Shown piece after piece: positions 1 through 13,150 of a DNA stretch of 64,000 nucleotides. The stretch comes from Batrachochytrium dendrobatidis JAM81. Taxonomy: Eukaryota > Chytridiomycota > Chytridiomycetes > Rhizophydiales. Under the pieces are notes generated by a model. It worked only from the letters and a program-made list of their open reading frames with translations, did not search any database and was not told where the DNA came from. The DNA lies in NCBI RefSeq assembly GCF_000203795.2, contig NW_006281103.1:95067-159066 (forward strand), written 5' to 3'. The stretch's first letter is position 1, and each line of letters starts with the position of its first letter. Made by a program: the position numbers and the translations under genes.

Positions 1-1711
1 ATGAATCCGAATCCGAAAATCCGAAAATTCAAAATCCACAAATCTAATCCAAATCCAAATTGGCCCAGTCAAATCATTACTCCATATATAATAATTGGTA
101 CTACTAAGATTTAAACCTCGCTAGTTGTCCCAATCCATCTTGTCCAACTGTTCAATACACATTCACGGTATCCACATTGTAGTAATTGCATATCCAAATC
201 AAGATCAAAAAATCAAAAATCCAAATATTGCAACCACATCACATCCTAAACATCAACATTTGCTTTTTCAAGCCATTGGTTCATCTGGTTCTGTACACTT
301 CCTAATCAATTCGGTTTTGCTTCACGCATTCCGTGCTAATCTCGGTTGTGTAAGTCATCAAATCACCCTGTCGGGCCCAATATGCCGTTCAAAAAACTGC
401 TGATTCATATCAAAAAGCATTATAGTAACAGATATGGTCGTGCCGAATACTGTCATCGCTGTCAGTAGTGCCATTATCATCACTATAATTTAGCCATTAT
501 ATTCCGAGTCACCCAAATCTACCATTGTGCATAGCTTCGGGGTGGAAACCAAAAACCACATAGTGCTAACCCATCAATGAGCACCAATTAATAATTACCC
601 GACGGATTGCTCCGACAAACGCTGCTCCCTCCATATCAACAAATACGGCGGGGACGTTCCAAGTGATAATTACAATTGGCTAGCTATCAAAAGCCTATCA
701 ATGTGTGCTGCACCGATCTGTTCTGCCCGCCGAGTTATTTCATCGGGTTGTGCTCTCACAGATATCCGGTTCTTGGATCCTTCCACACTGAATAAATGAC
801 CCTGTTTAAGTCTCGTTATTTTTCTGATTATGCCAAATGGTTTGTTGAAAAACATTGCTTTGGTAACGTCTCGGCAATTCAATATTACTTGGCCGTTTTA
901 CATGTCAATTATCGTCGTGCCATGACCATACATTCCTGTCTGTATTCGTCACCAATATCAATCAATGGCCATTCATCATCACTTTATACAATGCTATACG
1001 TTATACTGTATCGCATACTGCCGGTTTGATTGCTGTATTACCATCCTGTCATCAAAACTGTATCTAGTGTGTGTTGCTGTAGTGATCATCTTTTTGTACG
1101 CATTATAATGTCCATGCTCCATTGTTGTTTGTGCTCCATTCACTGTTGATCTGTACACCATTGTATCCGCAATCATCGTACCTCCATATCCATATACATA
1201 TACTTACATATCGCTTGCATCGTCATCATGTACTGTGCCATTGAATTGCAGTGTGTTGTCCATGTGTGGGACGTGCGTTTTGTACATGTTCAATTACGCT
1301 TGATCATTACAATTTTATTGCAATCATTTGTAGTCCCATCAGTAACACTCGGATTGTATCCATATTTCAACTGGTTGTGTATACAACATGTATGCATGTT
1401 ACTGTCCAATATCACAGTGATCCGACCACCATCATACAGTGTATCATGAGTGTGTCATTACCCCACAATGCGTTGTTTTTTTGCATGATTTTGTGTCGTA
1501 TTTCAATACTATTCAACCGTTTATTTTGACCCTATACAACAGCCATTGTAACTCTGTATTGTTACCATATTGTTACCATATTGTAATGTGTATATACATG
1601 TCATCGAGTCAACCAATGCAGTACTGTATAGGCATATGGCTGCATTTGCATCACCACCCAATATTCGTACAAAAAAACCCGGCAATTGAGCCGTAATCCG
1701 TTGCATACGTA
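1..1711. other. Single-copy DNA left of the satellite, no convincing gene
   Basis: The first ~70 bases carry a short degenerate tandem of AATCCGAAA/AATCCAAAT-like words. A 70-codon open frame on the minus strand at 670-882 has protein-like composition (basic, with E-I-T-R-R-A-E-Q), but it has no recognisable domain and neighbouring frames are closed, so it could be a relic of a transposon or chance. Nothing else in this stretch looks coding. The first satellite A unit begins near 1712. Confidence 0.4.
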
Positions 1712-2047
1712 TGCTGATCATCACCATAATTGACCGCTGCATTAATATATCCGCATTCGGACACTCCAAACGTCATACTAACCACTCGTGTCTGATATTA
1801 TCCGGACATTCGGACAGGATACCATGTCTGACATTCGGACAATATATCCAACTTTGTCAATATTGATGCTATCGTATTGATATATTGACCATTGTAATAT
1901 ATATACATGATATGTATACAGTCCAAACCACAGCGCAATAAGTCGTGTTTTGAGTGTATACCGACGTGTCCAATTCGGTCGACAGTCGTGACTATAACAT
2001 GTTGTTAGTTTAGTTGACAACATGCCATGATGCATGTCCAATATATA

Positions 2048-2063
2048 GTATGTATATACATAC
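2048..2063. repeat. 16-bp perfect palindrome in unit A
   Basis: GTATGTATATACATAC is its own reverse complement and alternates purine and pyrimidine throughout. It recurs at 9047-9062 and 15452-15467 in A2 and A3. It could extrude as a small cruciform or adopt Z-DNA; that is inference. Confidence 0.8.
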
Positions 2064-2887
2064 ATGTCCAGTATCAATCGCATGCATGTAGTGTCATTAT
2101 TCATCGAGATACACGCATTTCCAGTTTCATGTCAAATATTCGTGCTATGTGCAAGTTGTATTTTTTGCATGTATCGTATGACAACACATGCATGCATTGT
2201 ACATACCAATGCCATGTGCATATACTGTAGCAGTTTCATGCAACTAGTGTCACTATTGACGACGATATACGACATCAAACACGTCAAAACGTCATTTTCG
2301 GACTTTGGTCGACCCATTCCATGTCAGATATTGACCATAGTGCGTCAGTGACATCATAATTCGATCCGCAACACATAATTACATATATGTGGTGCATACC
2401 AAGTCATTTGGTCGACTTTTGTGGTCATAGTCGATATTAAAGTTTTTAGTTTGCAATTGGTTTGAAACGACGAGCTCTACTTGTTATTTTAATCTAGTAT
2501 CGTGTCTATCAGTCAATCAACAATTTATCTTGTATGCAAATGCGTCAAAAATACATGTAGTATATCGTTCTGATTCGATATTAGTCGGCATTGACATTGT
2601 ACGACCACTACTGACCAAGTTATTAACATATTATCGACTAGCTCATACTGTCCCAGCATGTCGTCAAGAAAACCATCATATATTACAGTGTTGTGCCAAA
2701 AAACATGCATGGATTGCATTGAAATTGGACATGATACAATATCAAGTGTATACATGTATTGTCATGGCATCAAACTGGCATGATATCATGTATTGGTTGT
2801 GTAATAGACCATAATATATGCCAACAAAACGCTCCAAATCAGGCATGATTATAGTCGTAAATATATTATTGTGACTGTGTTGTTGGA

Positions 2888-2967
2888 CAGTGACTATCAA
2901 TGACTGTCAATGACTACTAATGACTATCAATAACTGTCAATGACCATCAATAACTATCAATAACTGT
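2888..2967 (+). repeat. Eight-copy 10-mer tandem (TGACTATCAA type)
   Basis: Consecutive decamers read TGACTATCAA, TGACTGTCAA, TGACTACTAA, TGACTATCAA, TAACTGTCAA, TGACCATCAA, TAACTATCAA and TAACTGTAAA. The same block recurs near 9889, 16295 and 18660 with small changes in the decamer variants. Confidence 0.85.
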
Positions 2968-3339
2968 AAAAACGATCAAGGTTTGTAGCCTGACAGTGTA
3001 CAATCGAGTTTATTAAATCGTGTAATTCTGGTCGTTATTCGACTTTACCCAACACTTGAACACTCGATTGTTGCATACAGTTTGACAGTCGTCATACATG
3101 GCCATGTGTATGCTGTTGTATAACCAGAGACGCAGTAGTGTTGGCATGTGTTGGTTGAATCGACATACTCGACACACACCAGTCAATGCAGTTTTGTCCG
3201 AATCCCTATTTTTGTTGGCTGTAGTTTTACACAAACTTGAAACAGTCATTGTAACAGTGTTACTGTCATTGTCATCAAGCTGTAGTATGTGTAACTGTAG
3301 TATTGGTTGAGCTATTGACCATGTATTCGAGTATGAACG

Positions 3340-4000
3340 ACTGTGGTTTTTTACAAACAATTGGTCAAACAACTGGTCCAACAACAGTCAAACAACTAGT
3401 CAAATGCAGGTCTGGACAATCGTCAAATACTAGTCAGAATACTGGTCAGAATGCAGGCTAAACTAATCAAACAACAGGTTGAAATGCAGGTCAAATACTC
3501 GTCAAATACACTCGTCAAACACTGGTCAAATACTAGTCAAAATACTCGTCAAATATGATCAAATACAGGTCAGAATAACAGTCAAACAACTGGTCAGAAT
3601 GCAGGTCTGAACAATCGTCCAATACTGGTCAGAATGCAGGTTGAAATACTGGTTAAACTAATCAAACACTCGTCAAATACACTCGTCAAATACTCGTCAA
3701 AATACTCGTCAAATACAAGTCAGAATAACAGTCAAACAACTGGTCAGAATGCAGGTTTAGACAATCATTAAACAATCGTCAAATACTGGTCAGAATGCAG
3801 GTTGAAATGCAGGCTAAACTAATCAAACAACTGGTCAGAATGCAGATCAAATACTAGTTAAAATACTCGTCAAAATACAAGTCAGAATAACAGTCTAAAT
3901 ACTCGTCAAATACTCGTCAAACAACAGTCAAATACAAGTCTAAATACTAGTTGAAATGCAGGTTAAATACAAGTCAAATACACTCGTCAAACAGCCAGTC
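3340..4000 (+). repeat. 11-mer minisatellite tract C1 (GTCAAATACT type)
   Basis: The tract consists of end-to-end ~10-12-base words of the form (T/A/C)(G/C/A)GTCA(A/G)A(T/C)A(C/A), for example CTCGTCAAATA, CTGGTCAGAAT and CAGTCAAACAA, punctuated by ATGCAGGTTGAAATGCAGG. Related tracts follow every other A unit (10450-10810, 16745-17560, 19110-19775) but differ in word order and length, as expected if they expand and contract locally. Confidence 0.85.
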
Positions 4001-6975
4001 AATTAAACTATACAGTGCATTTGATATTCATACATTACACAATCAATCGCTAGTGAATATGCCAGTCATCGATATGTATTGTAGTCAAGTGAATGTATCG
4101 GCCATTGTAACATGAATATATGATGTGTATACAGTCCAAACTACAGTGTAATATCATATGTTTTGAGTGTGTTTCAGTTGCATCCAATTCAGTCGGCAGT
4201 CGTGACTATGACATGTTTCCAATTTAGTTGATGATATGGCCTGATGCATGTCCAGTATATAGTATGCATGTATACTCATGTTCAGTGTCAATCTCATGCA
4301 ACTAGTGTCACTATTGGTCAAGATATATCCAATCTTGGTATCATGTCAAATACTAGTGGTAAGTATAAATTGTATATTTTTTTGCAATTTCATGGCAATA
4401 CATGCATGCATCATACATACCAATGCAATATCTATATACTGTAGCAGTTTCATGCAACTAGTGTCAGTATTGGTCAAGATATACGACATCAAACACGTCA
4501 AAACGACACTTTCGGACATGCACTTGATGGTCATGATACACATTGATATATTGCACCAACGACGACGTAACTATACACACAATACATGACTATATGTGTG
4601 CCATACATTGCAGTTGTCCCTGACATTGTACGACCACTGTAGACCGAGTTATTGACACGTCAAACATCGACTATAATATCCAACCTACAAAACGTCAGCT
4701 ATTCAATTATTGTGTTATCAAACATGCATGGATTGTATTGAAATTGCACATGATACAATACCAAGTGTATACAAGTATTGTCATGTCACCATATCAGCAC
4801 AGGCTTGTGTATTGGTTGTGAAATCGACCATTTAGTACGCGATTGTGATGATGCAAATGGTCCACTTTGAACGCATATAACTTGGCCAATAGCAGTTATT
4901 TCCCAGCCATATTTAAACTGATTGTGTATATAGTATATCACCATTGATTGAGCATGCATATGCACGGTTTGCGTACATTTATAATTCGTGTTGAGTGTGT
5001 TTCAGTTGCATCCAATTCAGTCGGCAGTCGTGACTATAACATGTTTCCAATTTAGTTGACGATATGGCCTGATGCATGTCCAGTATATAGTATGCATGTA
5101 TACTCATGTTCAGTGTCAATCGCATGCAACTAGTGTCACTATTGGTCAAGATATATCCAATTTTGGTATCATGTCAAATACTAGTGGTAAGTATAAACTG
5201 TATATTTTTTTGCAATTTCATGACAATACATGCATGCATCGTACATACCAATGCAATATCTATATACTGTAGCAGTTTCATGCAACTAGTGTCACTATTG
5301 GTCAAGATATTCGACATCAAACACGTCAAAACGACACTTTCGGACATGCATTTAGTGGTCATGATACACATTGATATATTGCACCAACGACAACGTAACT
5401 ATATACACAATACATGACTATATGTGTGCCATACATTGCAGGCCAGTTGGTCAAGTTTTGCGACTATAATGCATGTTTTTGATTGCGATTCGACGACTGA
5501 TTTGGATGGTGTTTTGGATATCGTGTATAGTTTGACAGTTTGTGCGTTCTATACATGCCAGTATATCAAACATACTGTAGTTTGTCGTCCCGAGTTGATT
5601 GCAGTTGTCCCTGACATTGTATGACCACTGTAGACCAAGTTATTGACACGCCAAACATCGACTATAATATCCAACCTACAAAACGTCAGCTATTCAATTA
5701 CTGTGTTATCAAACATGCATGGATTGTATTGAAATTGCACATGATACAATACCAAGTGTATACAAGTATTTTCATGTCACCATATCAGCACAGGCTTGTG
5801 TATTGGTTGTGAAATCGACCATTTAGTACGCGATTGTGATGATGCAAATGGTCCACTTTGAACGCATATAACTTGGCCAATAGCAGTTATTTCCCAGCCA
5901 TATTTAAACTGATTGTGTATATAGTATATCACCATTGATTGAGCATGCATATGCACGGTTTGCGTACATTTATAATTCGTGTTGAGTGTGTTTCAGTTGC
6001 ATCCAATTCAGTCGGCAGTCGTGACTATAACATGTTTCCAATTTAGTTGACGATATGGCCTGATGCATGTCCAGTATATAGTATGCATGTATACTCATGT
6101 TCAGTGTCAATCGCATGCAACTAGTGTCACTATTGGTCAAGATATATCCAATTTTGGTATCATGTCAAATACTAGTGGTAAGTATAAACTGTATATTTTT
6201 TTGCAATTTCATGACAATACATGCATGCATCGTACATACCAATGCAATATCTATATACTGTAGCAGTTTCATGCAACTAGTGTCACTATTGGTCAAGATA
6301 TTCGACATCAAACACGTCAAAACGACACTTTCGGACATGCATTTAGTGGTCATGATACACATTGATATATTGCACCAACGACAACGTAACTATATACACA
6401 ATACATGACTATATGTGTGCCATACATTGCAGGCCAGTTGGTCAAGTTTTGCGACTATAATGCATGTTTTTGATTGCGATTCGACGACTGATTTGGATGG
6501 TGTTTTGGATATCGTGTATAGTTTGACAGTTTGTGCGTTCTATACATGCCAGTATATCAAACATACTGTAGTTTGTCGTCCCGAGTTGATTGCAGTTGTC
6601 CCTGACATTGTATGACCACTGTAGACCAAGTTATTGACACGCCAAACATCGACTATAATATCCAACCTACAAAACGTCAGCTATTCAATTACTGTGTTAT
6701 CAAACATGCATGGATTGTATTGAAATTGCACATGATACAATACCAAGTGTATACAAGTATTTTCATGTCACCATATCAGCACAGGCTTGTGTATTGGTTG
6801 TGAAATCGACCATTTAGTACGCGATTGTGATGATGCAAATGGTCCACTTTGAACGCATATAACTTGGCCAATAGCAGTTATTTCCCAGCCATATTTAAAC
6901 TGATTGTGTATATAGTATATCACCATTGATTGAGCATGCATATGCACGGTTTGCAGACATTTATAATTCGTGTTG
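4000..6975 (+). repeat. Three head-to-tail satellite B units, two of them perfect 991-bp repeats
   Basis: B units here repeat at 828 and then 991 bases. From about 4787 to 6952 the period is exactly 991 with no difference that I can see. The first unit lacks the 163-bp segment that the next two carry after ATTGCAG (5435-5597 and 6426-6588). Each unit ends with the recurrent block around AACTTGGCCAATAGCAG and a run of TATGCATATGC-like words. Confidence 0.9.
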
Positions 6976-8560
6976 AATGTGTTGTATGTGACCATTTGAA
7001 ACTCGACTAATTGTGGTGTATTTTGACATGTATTTTGACATGTATATTGACTGATGTTTAGCGTCTGTTCATGTGTCATTGATGCACCATTGATGTGCCA
7101 TTGATGTGCCATTGATTGAGTATGGTCGATGTAATACTATACACATTATAATCACGCAATAACAGTCAGTATTCATGCATAAAAACATCAAATTCAATCA
7201 TGAATTGGTTGCGTATTTCAGCTACTATGACAACATGAGTTTGATGGCATACCGTTCAGCAATGATATTGATTGTTTGGACATTGTTTCAGACATCCAGT
7301 CAAACACGTATGATCATGTTTGATATTTGGACAAGATGCCGCGTCTGATATTCGGACAATATTGCATGTAGTTTTATCAATATTGATGCTATTATATTCA
7401 TGTATTGACCATTGTAATATGTATATATGATGTGTATACAGTCCAAACTATAGTGCAATATCGTGTGTTTTGAGTGTGTTCCAGTTGCATCCAATTCAGT
7501 CGGCAGTCGTGACTATAACATGTTTCCAATTTAGTTGACGATATGGCCTGATGCATGTCCAGTATATAGTATGCATGTATACTCATGTTCAGTGTCAATA
7601 GCATGCATGTAGTGTCACTATTGGTCAAAATATATCCAATTTTGGTATCATGTCAAACACTAGTGGTAAGTATAAATTGTATATTTTTTTGCAATTTCAT
7701 GACAATACATGCATGCATCATACATACCAATGCAATATCCATATACTGTAGCAGTTTCATGCAACTAGTGTCAGTATTGGTCAAGATATTCGACATCAAA
7801 CACGTCAAAACGACACCTTCGGACATGCACTTGGTGGTCATGATACACATTGAATATTGCACCAATGACGACGTAATCATATACACAATACATGACTGTA
7901 TGTGTGCCATACATTGCAGGCCAGTTGGTCAAGTTTTGCGACTATAATGCATGTTTTTGATTGCAAATTGACGACTGATTTGGATGGTGTTTTGGATATC
8001 GTGTATAGTTTGACAGTTTGTGCGTTCTATACATTCCAGTATATCAAACATACTGTAGTTTGTCGTCCCGAGTTGATTGCAGTTGATTTCGACATTGTAC
8101 GACCACTGTAGACCGAGTTATTGACACGTCAAACATCGACTATAATATCCAACCTATAAAACGTCAGCTATTCAATTACTGTGTTATCAAACATGCATGG
8201 ATTGTATTGAAATTGTACATGATACAATACCAAGTGTATACAAGTATTGTCATGTCACCATATTGACACAGGCTTGCGTATTGGTTGTGAAATCGGCCAT
8301 TTAATTTGTAATTGTGATGATGCAAATGGTCCACTTTGAACATGTATAACTTGGCCAATAGCAGCTTTGTCCCAGCCATATTTAAACTGGTTGTGTATAT
8401 AGCATGTATGTATGATACTACATTGTCAAACTGCATTAGTCAATACATTATAAATTAGTGTATTTCATGTTGGACGTTTCAAGACATTTAAAATTCCATC
8501 AATATCAGCATGTTCTAACCTTGACAATTAGCGTCTGTTCACAAGCCATTGACAAGCCAT
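6976..8560 (+). repeat. Satellite B unit 4 with distinct 3' block
   Basis: After a short tandem of GTGCCATTGAT words (about 7075-7120) a longer B variant runs from about 7140. Its last part (8085-8560) differs from units 1-3 and is instead matched at 14490-14965, at offset 6406. This shows that the end of B4 plus A2 was copied as one block to give the end of B6 plus A3. Confidence 0.8.
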
Positions 8561-8708
8561 CAAGTCGACCAATGCAGTACTATACTAGTTGACATATTCT
8601 GCAAATATCGACAGTATTCGTAGAAAAAAAAAACAGAAAACTTGATCTGTTGTAATGTCAACTGACCTGACGACATAGCTTCGGCTGTATATATTTTAGC
8701 GCTGACAT

Positions 8709-10450
8709 GACCCTGATCACCACCATAATTGACCGCTGCATTAATATATCCGCATTCGGACACTCCAAACGTCATACTAACCACTCGTGTCTGATATTAT
8801 CCGGACATTCGGACAGGATACCATGTCTGATATTCGGACAATATATCCAACTTTGTCAATATTGATGCTATCGTATTGATATATTGACCATTGTAATATA
8901 TATACATGATATGTATACAGTCCAAACCACAGCGCAATAAGTCGTGTTTTGAGTGTATACCGACGTGTCCAATTCGATCGACAGTCGTGACTATAACATG
9001 TTGTTAGTTTAGTTGACAACATGCCATGATGCATGTCCAATATATAGTATGTATATACATACATGTCCAGTATCAATCGCATGCATGTAGTGTCATTATT
9101 CATCGAGATACACGCATTTCCAGTTTCATGTCAAATATTCGTGCTATGTGCAAGTTGTATTTTTTGCATGTATCGTATGTCAACACATGCATGCATTGTA
9201 CATACCAATATCATGTGCATATACTGTAGCAGTTTCATGCAACTAGTGTCAGTATTGGTCAAGATATACGACATCAAACACGTCAAAACGTCATTTTCGG
9301 ACTTTGGTCGGCCCATTCCATGTCAGATATTGACCATAGTGCGTCAGTGACATCATAATTCGATCCGCAACACATAATTACATATATGTGGTGCATACCA
9401 AGTCATTTGGTCGACTTTTGTGGTCATAGTCGATATTAAAGTTTTTAGTTTGCAATTGGTTTGAAACGACGAGCTCTACTTGTTATTTTAATCTAGTATC
9501 GTGTCTATCAGTCAATCAACAATTTATCTTGTATGCAAATGCGTCAAAAATACATGTAGTATATCGTTCTGATTCGATATCAGTTGGCATTGACACTGTA
9601 CGACCACTACTGACCAAGTTATTAACATATTATCGACTAGCTCATACTGTCCCAGCATGTCGTCAAGAAAACCATCATATATTACAGTGTTGTGCCAACA
9701 AACATGCATGGATTGCATTGAAACTGGACATGATACAATATCAAGTGTATACATGTATTGTCATGGCATCAAACTGACATGATATCATGTATTGGTTGTG
9801 TAATAGACCATAATATATGCCAACAAAACGCTCCAAATCAGGCATGATTATAGTCGTAAATATATTATTGTGACTGTGTTGTTGGACAGTGACTGTCAAT
9901 GACTGTCAATAACTACTAGTGACTATCAATAACTGTCAATGACCATCAACAACTATCAATAACTGTAAAAACGATCAAGGTTTGTAGCCTGACAGTGTAC
10001 AATCGAGTTTATTAAATCGTGTAATTCTGGTCGTTATTCGACTTTACCCAACACTTGAACACTCGATTGTTGCATACAGTTTGACAGTTGTCATACATGG
10101 CCATGTGTATGCTGTTGTATAACCAGAGACGCAGTAGTGTTGCCATGTGTTGGTTGAATCGACATACTCGACACACACCAGTCAATGCAGTTTTGTCCGA
10201 ATCCCTATTTTTGTTGGCTGTAGTTTTGCACAAACTTGAAACAGTCGTCGTAACAGTGTTACTGTCATTGTCATCAAGCTGTAGTATGTGTAACTGTAGT
10301 ATTGGTTGAGCCACTGACCATGTATTCGATTTTTGTTGGCTGTAGTTTTGCACAAACTTGAAACAGTCATCGTAACAGTGTTACTGTCATTGTCATCAAG
10401 CTGTAGTATGTGTAACTGTAGTATTGGTTGAGCCACTGACCATGTATTCG
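8709..10450 (+). repeat. Satellite unit A, copy 2, with internal 122-bp duplication
   Basis: This copy matches A1 at offset 6999. At 10208-10451 a 122-bp segment starting TTTTTGTTGGCTG is present twice in tandem, unlike in A1, A3 and A4. Confidence 0.85.
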
Positions 10451-12808
10451 AGTATGAACGACTGTAGTTTTTTACAAACAATTGGTCAAACAACTGGTCC
10501 AACAACAGTCAAACAACTAGTCAAATGCAGGTCTGGACAATCGTCAAATACTAGTCAGAATACTGGTCAGAATAATAGTCAACAACTGGTCAGAATGCAG
10601 GTTGAAATGCAGGCTAAACTAGTCAAACACTCGTCAAACAACAGGTTGAAATGCAGGTCAAATACTCGTCAAACAACAGTCAAATACAAGTCAGAATACT
10701 AGTTAAAATGCAGGCCAAACAACTGGTCAATATATGGTTTAAACAATCGTCAAATACTGGTCAGAATAACAGTCTAAATACTAGTTGAAATGCAGGTCAA
10801 ACAGCCAGTCAATTAAACTATACAATGCATTTGATATTCATACATTACACAGTCAATCGTTAGTGAATATGCCAGTCATCGATATGTATTGTAGTCAAAT
10901 GAATGTATCGGCCATTGTAACATGAATATATGATGTGTATACAGTCCAAACTACAGTGTAATAAGTCATGTTTTGAGTGTGTTCCAGTTGCATCCAGTTT
11001 GACCTGCAGTCGTGATTATAACATGTTTCCAATTTAGTTGACGATATGGCCTGATGCATGTCCAGTATATAGTATGCATGTATACTCATGTTCAGTGTCA
11101 ATCTCATGCAACTAGTGTCACTATTGGTCAAAATATATCCAATTTTGGTATCATGTCAAACACTAGTGGTAAGTATAAATTGTATATTTTTTTGTAATTT
11201 CATGACAATACATGCATGCATCATACATACCAATGCAATATCCATATACTGTAGCAGTTTCATGCAACTAGTGTCAGTATTGGTCAAGATATTCGACATC
11301 AAACACGTCAAAACGACACCTTCGGACATGCATTTAGTGGTCATGATACACATTGATATATTGCACCAATGACAACGTAACTATACACACAATACATGAC
11401 TATATGTGTGCCATACATTGCAGGTCAATTGGTCAAGTTTTGCGACTATAATGCATGTTTTTGATTGCAAATTGACGACTGATTTGGATGATGTTTTGGA
11501 TATCGTGTATAGTTTGACAGTTTGTGCGTTCTATGCATGCCAGTATATCAAACATACTGTAGTTTGTCGTCCCGAGTTGATTGCAGTTGTCCTCGACATT
11601 GTACGACCACTGTAGACCGAGTTATTGACACGCCAAACATCGACTATAATATCCAACCTACAAAACGTCAGCTATTCAATTATTGTGTTACCAAACATGC
11701 ATGGATTGTATTGAAATTGTACATGATACAATACCAAGTGTATACAAGTATTGTCATGTCACCATATCAGCACAGGCTTGTGTATTGGTTGTGAAATCGA
11801 CCATTTAGTACGCGATTGTGATGATGCAAATGATCCACTTTGAACGCATATAACTTGGCCAATACTAGTTATTTCCCAACCATATTTAAACTGATTGTGT
11901 ATATGGTATATCACCATTGATTGAGCATGCATATGCACGGTTTGCAGACATTTATAATTCGTGTTAATGTGTTGTATGTGACCATTTGAAACTCGACTAA
12001 TTGTGGTGTATTTTGACATGTATATTGACTGATGTTTAGCGTCTGTTCATGTGCCATTGATGCACTATTGACATGCCATTGATGTGCCATTGATGTGATG
12101 TTGATTGAGTATGGTCGATGTAATACTATACACATTATAATCACGCAATAACAGTCAGTATTCATGCATAAAAACATCAAATTCAATCATGAATTGGTTA
12201 CGTATTTCAACTACTATGACGACATGAGTTTGATGGCATACTGTTCAGCAATGATATTGATTGTTTGGACATTGTTTCAGACACCCAGTCAAACACGTAT
12301 GATCACGTTGATATTTGGACTGTATACACATCATATATGCATATTGCAGTGAACAATATTGCATACAACTTTATCAATATTGATGCTATCGTATTCATGT
12401 ATTGACCATTGGAACATGAATATATGATGTGTATACAGTCCAAACTACAGTGTAATATCGTGTGTTTTGAGTGTGTTCCAGTTGCGTCTAGTTTGACCTG
12501 CAGTCGTGATTATAACATGTTTCCAATTTGATTGACGATATGGCCTGATGCATGTCCAGTATATAGTATGCATGTATGCTCATGTTCAGTGTCAATCGCA
12601 TGCAACTAGTGTCACTATTGGTCAAGATATATCCAATTTTGGTATCATGTCAAATACTAGTGGTAAGTATAAATTGTATATTTTTTTGTAATTTCATGAC
12701 AATACATGCATGCATCGTACATACCAATGCAATATCCATATACTGTAGCAGTTTCATGCAACTAGTGTCAGTATTGGTCAAGCTATTCGACATCAAACAC
12801 GTCAAAAC
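10450..12808 (+). repeat. C2 minisatellite, B unit 5 and the left part of B unit 6
   Basis: A short 11-mer tract (to about 10815) is followed by a full B unit that includes the 163-bp segment, then by a second B unit which is interrupted at 12808 by the LTR element. The tract 12040-12115 again carries the GTGCCATTGAT short tandem. Confidence 0.8.
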
Positions 12809-13115
12809 TGTGAGGATCACAGCCATGAGGACCTTAGATTAATTACCTTGCGGTTACACAACACCCTAAGGACTGATATTAACCTCCTTATGACCGATCG
12901 AATCCCTAAGGACTCATGTTGACCGCCGTAGGGACACGCAACTCACTAAGAACCTGTGCGATCCCTTTACGGCTGTACTCTTGTTGAGGTCTATAAATAG
13001 ACCATACTTGTCATATATGTTTACCTCAGTTTTATCAATAAAGTTCCTTGATCCTAGTTAGTAACAAGCACCTGGTTTCCCTTCGCCTTATTTTGCGATT
13101 AAGTACTTCCTGACA
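12809..13115 (+). repeat. 5' LTR with TATA box and poly(A) signal
   Basis: The LTR is bounded by TG...CA. TATAAATAG sits at 12992-13000. About 36 bases downstream is AGTTTTATCAAT (13028-13039), the likely start of the R region, overlapping an AATAAA signal (13038-13043). The 3' copy has the same order of elements. Confidence 0.92.
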
Positions 13116-13128
13116 CATTGATAAAACT
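13028..13128 (+). promoter_or_regulatory. Self-priming pair: transcript 5' end and primer-binding site
   Basis: ATTGATAAAACT at 13117-13128, one base after the 5' LTR, is the exact reverse complement of AGTTTTATCAAT at 13028-13039 inside the LTR. A normal tRNA primer site would begin with TGG, and this does not. In the Tf1/sushi group the 5' end of the mRNA folds back on the primer-binding site and is cleaved to prime reverse transcription. The spacing from the TATA box fits transcription starting at the first base of the complementary word. The structure is seen; the mechanism is inferred from that family. Confidence 0.8.
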
Positions 13129-13150
13129 CATATTTTCCTGAACCACCTGC

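Larger units (their letters stand above)
1712..3340 (+). repeat. Satellite unit A, copy 1
   Basis: This unit matches 8709-10330 and 15111-16735 nearly base for base. It contains a 16-bp perfect palindrome (2048-2063), a block of 10-mer repeats (about 2888-2967) and ends where the 11-mer minisatellite begins. No transposase or reverse transcriptase motif is visible in any frame. Confidence 0.85.

Noticed and set aside
670..882. Minus-strand frame with protein-like composition near the left edge
   Set aside because: Only 70 codons with no extension through neighbouring frames or introns that I could support; listed only as a remark on the region.
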